A stretch of DNA of 64,000 bases from Alistipes sp. ZOR0009 (GTDB lineage: Bacteria; Bacteroidota; Bacteroidia; Bacteroidales; ZOR0009): assembly GCF_000798815.1 (NCBI RefSeq), contig NZ_JTLD01000119.1:62001-126000 (forward strand), read 5' to 3'. Each line of letters starts with the position of its first letter. The first letter of the stretch is position 1. The position numbers were made by a program, and so were the translations under genes. Positions 1 to 7,013 of this stretch are shown one piece after another. The notes beneath the pieces are model-generated. The model was not told the origin of the DNA. It was given only the letters and a program-made list of their open reading frames with translations, and did no database searches.

Positions 1-2
1 TG

Positions 3-2183
3 ATGAAGGCAGCGCTTCCCTCCGGACTCAAGCTCGAGAGCGAAACCAAGATCACCGTCTCCTCCTCCGAGGAACTCGATGTTGAGGCGCTAGGCGAAAC
101 GGAAAAGACCGTACTCGCATTCATATCATCGCGCAAAAGCACCACCCTAGCAGATCTTGCCGAGCTGCTCCCAAGCTCGCGCATCCTCCCCACCATTCGC
201 ACCATGCTCGACGATAAGCTCGTGCTGCTCGACGAGGTGCTTACTGGTGGATTCAAACCCAAAAAAGAGTATTTCGTTAGGCTGCATCCATCCATCATTT
301 CGGAGGATGACGTGAATACCGCCTTCACCAAGCTCGACCGCGCTGCGGTACAGCAGAAGGCTTTTCTAGCCTACATCTCGATGGCCAGCCCCATCGACTT
401 TGCCAAGCCAAAGGAGATAGAGCGCAAGCTGATTATCGAGAAGGCGGAGGTGAGCGCACAGGTTATAAAGGGGCTAAAGGATAAGAATATTTTGGATGTG
501 TACGAGCGCGAAGTTGCCCGGCTGGGCTTCGACGATGACCCATCAAAGGCCATCAACCCGCTTTCGGAAACGCAGCAGGCGGCCATGGATTCCATCGGTA
601 CCGAATTTGAGACAAAAGACGTGGTGCTGCTACACGGCGTTACCGGCTCGGGAAAAACGGAGGTGTACATCCATCTGATAAATAAAATGCTCGACGAAGG
701 CAAACAGGTGCTATACCTGCTGCCCGAAATTGCCCTAACGGCGCAAATCATCAACCGCCTAAAAAATGTTTTTGGTTCGAAAATCGGCATATACCACTCC
801 AAGTTTAGCGACGAGCATCGCGTGGAGACCTACCTCAACCTGCTCGATGAGGACAACCCGAACCAGTACCAGATAATACTCGGCGTGCGCTCGTCCATAT
901 TTTTGCCCTTTAAAAATTTGGGACTGATAATTGTTGATGAGGAGCACGAAAACACCTACAAGCAGTACGACCCGGCCCCACGCTACAACGCCCGCGATGT
1001 GGCCGTGATTATGGCCCATATCGCCAAGGCAAAAGTGCTTATGGGAACTGCAACTCCCGCCATCGAAACCTACTTTAACGCCAAAACAGGCAAGTATGGG
1101 CTGGTAGAGCTGGCCAACCGCTTTAACGACGTGGCGCTACCATCCATCGAGATTGTAGACATACGCCGCGCCCGTAAGCAGAAGCAGCTGCACTCGCATT
1201 TTACCGCTACGCTGCTCGACACCATTGGCGCAGCCCTCGAAAAAAAGGAGCAGGTTATCCTCTTCCAAAACCGCCGAGGCTTTGCGCCCTTCCTCGAATG
1301 CGAGGAATGCGGCTGGGTACCCGAGTGCGAGCACTGTAACGTGAGCCTTACCTACCACAAACGCAGCAACCAGCTGGTATGCCACTACTGCGGCTACTCG
1401 GTGGCGGTGTACAACACCTGCCAGGCCTGCGGATCGCCATCGATGGTTACCAAAGGCTTTGGTACAGAAAAGATAGAGGAGGAGCTACAGATATTCTTCC
1501 CCAACGCCTCCATCGAGCGCCTCGACCTCGATACGGCTCGCAACCGCAACTCGTACGAGCGCATCATCAGCGACTTTGAGGAGCGGCGAATAGATATTTT
1601 GGTGGGCACACAGATGGTAACCAAGGGGCTCGATTTCGACAACGTGTCGCTAGTGGGCGTGCTCGATGCCGACACGATGCTGCGCTTCCCCGATTTCAGA
1701 GCCTACGAGCGCAGCTACCAGCTCATATCGCAGGTTAGCGGCCGGGCGGGACGAAAGGAGAAGCAGGGCCACGTAATTGTGCAAACCTCGCAGCCCGATA
1801 GCGACGTGCTGGCCCTAGTGAAGCGCAACGACTACAACGCCCTTTACCAATGGCAGCTGGTGGAGCGCCACGAGTACCTCTACCCTCCCTTTTACCGCAT
1901 CACCAAAATCACCATAAAGCATGTAGACCGCAGGCTACTCCACGAAATTTCCGAGGTGCTAGGCTACCGCCTGCGCGCAATATTCGGCGAGCGCATCCTC
2001 GGTCCCGAGGAGCCCGCCATCAACCGTATACAGAACCGCTACCTGCTCAACTTTGTGCTAAAGATGGAGCGCAACAAGCCCACCGCCAAGGTAAAGGAGC
2101 TGCTCTGGAACGCCATCTACGAGGTGCAGGGCCAGCCCCAGTACAAGGGCATGACTGTTAGCGTGGATGTTGATCCGATGTAA
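3..2183 (+). CDS. priA: Primosomal protein N' (PriA helicase), 5' end cut by the window
   Basis: PriA is the 3'-5' superfamily 2 helicase that reloads the replisome at stalled forks. The visible 726 residues hold the helicase core: Walker A GVTGSGKT at about residues 212-219, a DEEH box near 314, and an inserted zinc-binding region with paired cysteines (CEEC, CEHC, CHYC, CQAC) at about 436-480. The C-terminal region is complete and ends in TAA. PriA in this phylum usually exceeds 800 residues and the first visible codons already lie inside the N-terminal DNA-binding part, so the ATG at position 3 is almost certainly an internal Met and the true start lies left of the window. Base composition is clearly more GC-rich than the minus-strand genes that follow. 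Identification is secure. Confidence 0.96.
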   Translation: MKAALPSGLKLESETKITVSSSEELDVEALGETEKTVLAFISSRKSTTLADLAELLPSSRILPTIRTMLDDKLVLLDEVLTGGFKPKKEYFVRLHPSIISEDDVNTAFTKLDRAAVQQKAFLAYISMASPIDFAKPKEIERKLIIEKAEVSAQVIKGLKDKNILDVYEREVARLGFDDDPSKAINPLSETQQAAMDSIGTEFETKDVVLLHGVTGSGKTEVYIHLINKMLDEGKQVLYLLPEIALTAQIINRLKNVFGSKIGIYHSKFSDEHRVETYLNLLDEDNPNQYQIILGVRSSIFLPFKNLGLIIVDEEHENTYKQYDPAPRYNARDVAVIMAHIAKAKVLMGTATPAIETYFNAKTGKYGLVELANRFNDVALPSIEIVDIRRARKQKQLHSHFTATLLDTIGAALEKKEQVILFQNRRGFAPFLECEECGWVPECEHCNVSLTYHKRSNQLVCHYCGYSVAVYNTCQACGSPSMVTKGFGTEKIEEELQIFFPNASIERLDLDTARNRNSYERIISDFEERRIDILVGTQMVTKGLDFDNVSLVGVLDADTMLRFPDFRAYERSYQLISQVSGRAGRKEKQGHVIVQTSQPDSDVLALVKRNDYNALYQWQLVERHEYLYPPFYRITKITIKHVDRRLLHEISEVLGYRLRAIFGERILGPEEPAINRIQNRYLLNFVLKMERNKPTAKVKELLWNAIYEVQGQPQYKGMTVSVDVDPM

Positions 2184-2191
2184 GATTGCTT

Positions 2192-2224
2192 AAACGCAGA
2201 GGCGCGGAGATACAGAGGACACAG
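2192..2224. repeat. Purine-rich CGCAGAG-type intergenic repeat
   Basis: A 33-base stretch just after priA is built from near-repeats of a 7-9 base unit (CGCAGAGG, CGCGGAGA, TACAGAGG, ACACAG). Strings of this kind recur between genes in many unrelated bacterial genomes; that is recollection and not checked here. It marks the left edge of the two-gene insert that follows. No function is claimed. Confidence 0.45.
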
Positions 2225-2246
2225 TTATTTATTTCACCATGAACTG

Positions 2247-2741
2247 CTACTTCTTCAAATCGAAGAATTTATCCAGAAAAACTTCAATACAGATTGCTTC
2301 GAAAGGTGATTTAAGTTTATACAAGCGTCGTAGGTCGGCTTGTGCTTGAGAGACCATATTCTTTGGAGTAATCAGGTAGTACTTCTTTTCTATTTGAATG
2401 CAATGGCCGAGTATTTGTACCGATCCTGCAACCTTTGCATCAAGATCAGTAGTGCTAAAGTTCTTGGGCTGCTTTTTCCTAAACTTAAAGTCAGTGAGCA
2501 CCATTTTCCGATTACGTTCCCTTTCATCTGCAATCCCAAATGCAATATCCATTGTAGAAAGGGTTCGTCCGCTCCGCTGAGCATTAGCAATTTCATCGAG
2601 GCTAATTACAGGTTTATTATCCTCCGTTTTTACCAACTTTTTCCCTCCTTCCTGAGATATCATGGTGTTAAGACCAATAACAACAGAAGGGTACTTTCTA
2701 CATATTGGATGATCTAACGTGGTTTGTTTATGGTATAGCAT
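2247..2741 (-). CDS. Small protein paired with an AAA ATPase; possible PD-(D/E)XK-like fold
   Basis: I do not recognise a named family for this 164-residue protein. It has no signal peptide or membrane segment. Its start ATG overlaps the TAA of the upstream ATPase by one base (TAATG), so the two are almost certainly co-translated. The middle carries Asp65, then 18 residues, then Asp84-Phe-Lys86 within VLTDFKFRKK. The spacing and the hydrophobic strand before Asp84 resemble the D...(D/E)XK core of restriction-endonuclease-like nucleases. The following segment (GSVQILGHCIQ, then KKYYLIT) could supply the next strands. This nuclease reading is inference. There is no HNH motif, so it is not a PtuB-type Septu partner. 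An effector or antitoxin role alongside the ATPase is the most reasonable guess. Confidence 0.6.
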   Translation of the reverse strand: MLYHKQTTLDHPICRKYPSVVIGLNTMISQEGGKKLVKTEDNKPVISLDEIANAQRSGRTLSTMDIAFGIADERERNRKMVLTDFKFRKKQPKNFSTTDLDAKVAGSVQILGHCIQIEKKYYLITPKNMVSQAQADLRRLYKLKSPFEAICIEVFLDKFFDLKK

Positions 2742-4021
2742 TACTCTAATGTTCCGTATAGGTTTATTCTATCAAAGGCAATATTAAACGAGCCGAATAT
2801 ATCATCTATCTCGGTTCCCAAATGGCGGTAGGTGTAGGTGAATTCGTTCTCTTCCTTTTCTGCTAGATAGTAGTTGAGGTTGCCATCGGTTTGCTCCTTT
2901 TCGGAGATGTATTTTATGGCACTCACCATATCGGGGTTGTGGCTGGCAATAAAAAATTTTACTCCAAGTTCCTTGTTGAGCAGCACCATCAGGCGAGCAT
3001 ACTCTACAATCCATTGCGGGTGCAGGTGTACCTCTGGTTCGTCAATAATTAGCAGCGTTTTGTCGCTGAGGTGTCCATTCTTGTAGAGCAGCTGCAGTAT
3101 GGCAAACGATTTTACGCCTGTGGCGCAGTTCAGCAAGTCGAACTCTTTCCCGTCGTTGCGCTTGTAAAGAAAACGTTCGGTAATACTATTCTCAACAACA
3201 ACCTCTCCGCTTAGGATTTGGTGTTGAATTAAAGCCAAACTTCCATTGGCCGATTGGCCACGCACTTCGCTAAGCATTTCGTTAAGATCGTTCCAATGCT
3301 CATTCTTTTTTGACCTTTCAAGGCCGACCATCATTGGAGTATCTACATACACGGCTTGTCTTACCGTGCTAATGTATTCTATATCCTCTTTCTCAGTTGA
3401 AAAAATCTGAATACCGAACTCTTTTAACTCTAGATATTTTAAAGTACTGCCTACTCCAAACGAATTTTCGAATATTCTCTCAAAAAGTAGAGTGGGCCTT
3501 TTGTCTCGGATAGCATAGAAGTCTTCGAACTTTTGAACTACCAATTCCTCAACTTGCAAAAGCAAGTACTCAATACTAAGTTTAGCATCAAAAGGGTCGA
3601 TTTCTACTTTAAAATTATTATTGAGAGTATGAGCAATTCTTTGCAGCAATATAGTATCGGATAAGCCGCGATTCTTTCTGTCAGCGAAATCACGTTTTAA
3701 AGCTTGAATTCTTTTGGAAATATTCGAATAATAATCTTCAAGTGTAGAATTATGCTCAATTTGAAAAGGAAACTTTTCTGCTGTATTTTTCAGGATATAG
3801 TCTAGTATGAATGTAATGCTTTCCAGCTCATTTTTTACTACTCCTACTAGGTTAAACTCATACTCATTCGCCGTTTTAAACAGGTAGTAAAGCAGCTTCG
3901 AGAGGGTACTTTTTCCGCAGCCATTTTCGCCAGCTACCACGGTGATGCCGTCAAGTATTATTTCGGCTTTTTTAATAGCCCTAAAGCCTTCAATATCTAC
4001 AACAAGCTGATGATTTTTCAT
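2741..4021 (-). CDS. AAA family ATPase (AAA15/OLD-like, SMC-type fold)
   Basis: This 426-residue cytoplasmic ATPase has an ABC/SMC-type head. Walker A GENGCGKST lies at about residues 31-39. A helical insert of roughly 200 residues follows. Near residues 323-335 are Walker B LLIIDEPE and the following HLHPQW, and then a switch histidine in FIASHNPDMV. This layout is typical of the AAA15/AAA21 ATPases found in defence systems such as PARIS, Gabija-like and retron-associated modules, and in other DNA-linked roles. No TOPRIM domain is fused, so it is not a classical OLD nuclease. It is the first gene of a two-gene minus-strand unit with the small protein at 2247-2741. The pair sits between two plus-strand, more GC-rich genes, which fits an acquired insert. 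Confidence 0.85.
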   Translation of the reverse strand: MKNHQLVVDIEGFRAIKKAEIILDGITVVAGENGCGKSTLSKLLYYLFKTANEYEFNLVGVVKNELESITFILDYILKNTAEKFPFQIEHNSTLEDYYSNISKRIQALKRDFADRKNRGLSDTILLQRIAHTLNNNFKVEIDPFDAKLSIEYLLLQVEELVVQKFEDFYAIRDKRPTLLFERIFENSFGVGSTLKYLELKEFGIQIFSTEKEDIEYISTVRQAVYVDTPMMVGLERSKKNEHWNDLNEMLSEVRGQSANGSLALIQHQILSGEVVVENSITERFLYKRNDGKEFDLLNCATGVKSFAILQLLYKNGHLSDKTLLIIDEPEVHLHPQWIVEYARLMVLLNKELGVKFFIASHNPDMVSAIKYISEKEQTDGNLNYYLAEKEENEFTYTYRHLGTEIDDIFGSFNIAFDRINLYGTLE

Positions 4022-4720
4022 GGGAGTATAAATTCTACAAGCAAATATACTGATATAAACAACATGTTCATGCTTTACTTAAAACATCAATTATAGTGGC
4101 CTCATCAGCAAGTTCATTTCCTCCTGCTCCACCTTTTCACCGCTAACATCCCCAACCTAAAAGCTGCTGCAATTCTGGCTTCCGAAAAAATAGGGTAGAG
4201 ACAGCTCCATGAATACGCCCCTTTTTCGCTCTCCATAGCCGCTTTTAGCCAGAAGCAGGACGTTTTAAGCGGCAAGGCCAACGCTCTTACCCCCAAAATC
4301 GGCGGTTGAACGCTCCGTTTTTAGCTTAAAAGGGAAAAAGTTCTCCCAAAAAGGGAGAAAAAGGTCGTTCTGACCGAGAAAAAAGTCGGTTTTAGACTGG
4401 CCGTTGCTGCCGCCCCCCTCAAAAAGGTCGCTTTTTTCGAGAAAATGGAAGGAAAAAACCTTGGTTTCACCGCTTTCACCCTCCTTTTTGTGGCTCGAAG
4501 CGGCGGTTAACTCCCCAAAAGCGACCTTTTTCTCGGTTAAAGTGAGGATTTTCTCACTTTTTTGGAAGATTTTCTCGGTTTTTTAGTGGCAAATCGCCCC
4601 TAGCAACTCCCTAGGCTTAACATAAGCGACATCACAACTTTAGGCAATAGTAAAGAAGGGGTAGCTTAGCCGTCATACGTTTTTTGGAGCTTTGAGGAAA
4701 CCAACAAAAACCGACAAAAG
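4022..4720. repeat. Repeat-rich non-coding spacer with 15-bp inverted repeat
   Basis: About 700 bases without a credible gene. The stretch 4330-4590 is made of recurring short units (AAAAAGGTCG, TTTTCTCGGTT, GAGAAA). AAAAAGGTCGCTTTT at 4421-4435 is exactly complementary to 4517-4531, giving a perfect 15-bp inverted repeat with an 81-base interior. TTTTCTCGGTT occurs at 4528-4538 and 4570-4580, and AAAAAGGTCG at 4358-4367 and 4421-4430. The short open frames here are side effects of this composition. No promoter box for the downstream gene was clear. Confidence 0.6.
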
Positions 4721-6070
4721 ATGCTTTTAAGAACGTTGAAACGATGGCTACAAGCGATAACCTGCGCAGCTGCGCTCATTTTGGCAGCCTCGTGCTCCGA
4801 GAGCAACGACGGAGCCGACGAAAATCCGCTACAAAAGATTAAGATTGCCGTAATATCCGACACGCACCTGATGGCTCCTTCGCTGCTGGTACAGGACGGC
4901 AAGGCGTTTCAAACCTACCTGGCGGGCGACCGCAAGATGCTGGTAGAAAGTGAGGCGATCATGAAGGAGGTGGTCAGCCAGCTGCTCGCCGAGAAGCCAA
5001 ACATTGTGCTGGTAACGGGCGATTTAACCAAGGATGGCGAGCTGGAGTCGCACCAACTCATGGCCACCTACCTCAAGAAGCTTACCGACGCGGGCATTAA
5101 GGTGGTGGTAACTCCGGGCAACCACGATATCAACAACCCGCACGCCATGCGCTTCGACGGCGACGCCGCCACCAAGGTGGCCAGCATCAGCCCCACCGAA
5201 TTCAAAAATCTCTACAACCCCTTCGGATACGGCAACACCGTGGCGCAGGATAACGCCTCGCTGAGCTACGTTACCGAACCGGTGCCCGACTTCCGCATCA
5301 TCGCCATAGACGCCTGCGAGTACTACAAGAACGACGCCAGCACCTGCGTTACGGCAGGCACCATCAAACCCGAAACGCTGGCGTGGGTAAAGGCTCAGGT
5401 AGGCGAGGCGCGCGCCAAAAATAAGGAGGTGATCGCCATCATGCACCACGGGCTACTGCCGCACTACGCCTCGCAAACCACCTTCTTCCCCGAGTACGTG
5501 GTGGAGGGATGGGAAAACGCCTCCAGCCAGCTGGCTGCGGCGGGGCTTCGCGCCGTCTTTACGGGCCACTACCACGCGCAGGATATCGCGCTACGCAACA
5601 GCCTCCCCGAAGGGTTTATTTTTGATATCGAAACCGGATCGACAGTTACCTACCCATCGCCCTACCGCGTGATGGTGTACCAGAATGGGGTGCTCGACAT
5701 CACCACCAAGCAGGTAGAGCAAATTAGCGCAAGCTCGCTTCAGGGCAAGCCATTCCCCGACTTTGCAAAGAATTTTCTCGAAAAGGGACTAGAGGGACAG
5801 GCCAGCTACATGCTCACCCACGCGCCCTACAACCTCCCCGCCTCAACGGCTGCTGCCATTGCGCCATCCATACGCAACGCGTTTGTGGCCCACTACAGCG
5901 GCGACGAGAACCTATCTGCCACCGAAAAGGCCACCGTGGATCAGATAATTGCAGGTGCGGGCAGCTTCGGCACCACCTTCAAGGCGCTGCTCTACGGGCT
6001 CTGGTCCGATGGCGCCCCAGCCGACAGAAATGTATCGATCAACCTAAAAACTGGCGAGTATACGCGATAA
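4721..6070 (+). CDS. Calcineurin-like metallophosphoesterase lipoprotein
   Basis: A 449-residue secreted phosphoesterase anchored as a lipoprotein: hydrophobic signal followed by the lipobox LAASC with Cys25. The binuclear metal motifs of the calcineurin-like superfamily are all present: SDTH (Asp47, His49), GD (Asp101 in VTGDLT), GNHD (134-136), MHHG near 240 and GHYH near 285. The C-terminal 150 residues form an additional domain with no motif I recognise. The substrate cannot be told from sequence; phosphodiesters or nucleotides in the periplasm or at the cell surface are usual. The gene stands alone on the plus strand between the repeat spacer and the SH3-like gene and is GC-rich like priA. 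Confidence 0.88.
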   Translation: MLLRTLKRWLQAITCAAALILAASCSESNDGADENPLQKIKIAVISDTHLMAPSLLVQDGKAFQTYLAGDRKMLVESEAIMKEVVSQLLAEKPNIVLVTGDLTKDGELESHQLMATYLKKLTDAGIKVVVTPGNHDINNPHAMRFDGDAATKVASISPTEFKNLYNPFGYGNTVAQDNASLSYVTEPVPDFRIIAIDACEYYKNDASTCVTAGTIKPETLAWVKAQVGEARAKNKEVIAIMHHGLLPHYASQTTFFPEYVVEGWENASSQLAAAGLRAVFTGHYHAQDIALRNSLPEGFIFDIETGSTVTYPSPYRVMVYQNGVLDITTKQVEQISASSLQGKPFPDFAKNFLEKGLEGQASYMLTHAPYNLPASTAAAIAPSIRNAFVAHYSGDENLSATEKATVDQIIAGAGSFGTTFKALLYGLWSDGAPADRNVSINLKTGEYTR

Positions 6071-6173
6071 GCACACATTAAAGGATGTAAGGGGGCTTCT
6101 GCTGGGGCAACGAGGAGGGAACAAACCGCCGCGCTGCACCAACAACGCCCCCTTTACGCTGCAAAAGGGAGGT

Positions 6174-6198
6174 CGATTTATAAATCGCAATATTTTTG
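6174..6198 (+). promoter_or_regulatory. Promoter box TATTTTTG with adjoining 14-bp palindrome
   Basis: TATTTTTG at 6191-6198 matches the Bacteroidota -7 consensus TAnnTTTG, 34 bases before the next start codon. Immediately upstream, 6174-6187 is a perfect palindrome, CGATTTATAAATCG, placed where a repressor or activator would touch the promoter. Confidence 0.5.
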
Positions 6199-6232
6199 AT
6201 ATTTTTAGGCATCATTTAAAAATACGTTTAGC

Positions 6233-6961
6233 ATGAAAAAATGGCTATTGATTGTTGCCGGCTTGCTGGTTGTTATTGGCGGCGTTAGCTACTGGCTACT
6301 TACAAAGGATAAGGATGTTTCGGGCGGACTTGGCATTACCGAAAAGGATGCCGTTTGCCTTACTGATGGTGTTGCCCTAAAGGATGCTCCAGGAAAAGAA
6401 GGCGCCTACGTGGGTACCATCAACTTCGGAGAGAAGCTAACCATTACCGACAAGAAGGAGATCGAAACCTCGAAGGGATCGAAAATATACTACCAGGTGG
6501 AGCTTAAGGGTGGTCAGAAAGGATGGGTAAAAGAAACGGCCATCATCGTAGCCGCCCGTCCAGCAGCCATTGCCGAAGACGCCACCGTGTACAAGCGCCC
6601 CGACCTCATTACGCAAACCACCAAGGTATTTAGCCCGCTCGACATTATTGCCGTTACCAAAAAGCAGGGCGAATTTATTGAGGTGTACGGCAAAACCAAG
6701 GATGGCAAAAAGGTAAAAGGAGGATGGATTAAGAGCAGCGCCATCTCGTTTGAGGATGTAGACGTAGCTGTAGCCATCTACGTAGCTAAAGCCAACAAGA
6801 AGGGGAGCAACGATGCCCGCTTAGCCGCACTAAAAGAGATTGTAGAAAATCCCGACTTTAGCAGCTCGCGCTTTATCGGAGAGCTAACCGCCCTAACGGC
6901 TGAGGCTGCTCCCGTACCCGAACAGGTAACCGAAGAGCCAGATACTACCATGGCCGACTAA
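6233..6961 (+). CDS. Membrane-anchored SH3-like domain protein
   Basis: A 242-residue protein with one N-terminal membrane segment (about residues 4-23) and the rest probably periplasmic. Two beta-rich modules follow, about 38-105 and 106-175. Each resembles a bacterial SH3-like domain: each has a threshold segment such as ALKDAPGKEGAYVGTINFG or VYKRPDLITQTTKVFS and ends in a GWVK or GGWIK strand. Such domains bind cell-wall or protein ligands. The tail is Glu/Pro-rich (PVPEQVTEEPDTTMAD). It is monocistronic, with its own promoter box and a strong terminator just after the stop. The precise role is unknown. Confidence 0.7.
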   Translation: MKKWLLIVAGLLVVIGGVSYWLLTKDKDVSGGLGITEKDAVCLTDGVALKDAPGKEGAYVGTINFGEKLTITDKKEIETSKGSKIYYQVELKGGQKGWVKETAIIVAARPAAIAEDATVYKRPDLITQTTKVFSPLDIIAVTKKQGEFIEVYGKTKDGKKVKGGWIKSSAISFEDVDVAVAIYVAKANKKGSNDARLAALKEIVENPDFSSSRFIGELTALTAEAAPVPEQVTEEPDTTMAD

Positions 6962-6972
6962 ATAAAAAAACA

Positions 6973-7008
6973 AAAAGAAGGCGGAGAACATTTCTCCGCC
7001 TTCTTTTA
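6973..7008. terminator. Bidirectional terminator hairpin
   Basis: AAAGAAGGCGGAGAA, a short CAT loop, then TTCTCCGCCTTCTTT: a near-perfect 14-15 bp stem flanked by A and T runs. It serves both the SH3-like gene (plus) and the TIG lipoprotein gene (minus). Confidence 0.9.
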
Positions 7009-7013
7009 TTTTA

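Noticed and set aside
371-802. 143-residue frame antisense to priA
   Set aside because: It lies wholly within the conserved helicase core; Ser/Pro-rich composition typical of an antisense shadow.
2247-2741. Small partner as a Septu PtuB (HNH) protein
   Set aside because: No HNH histidines or zinc cysteines; the only catalytic-looking residues are Asp65, Asp84 and Lys86.
5024-5449. 141-residue frame antisense to the metallophosphoesterase gene
   Set aside because: GC-rich antisense shadow without any independent signal.
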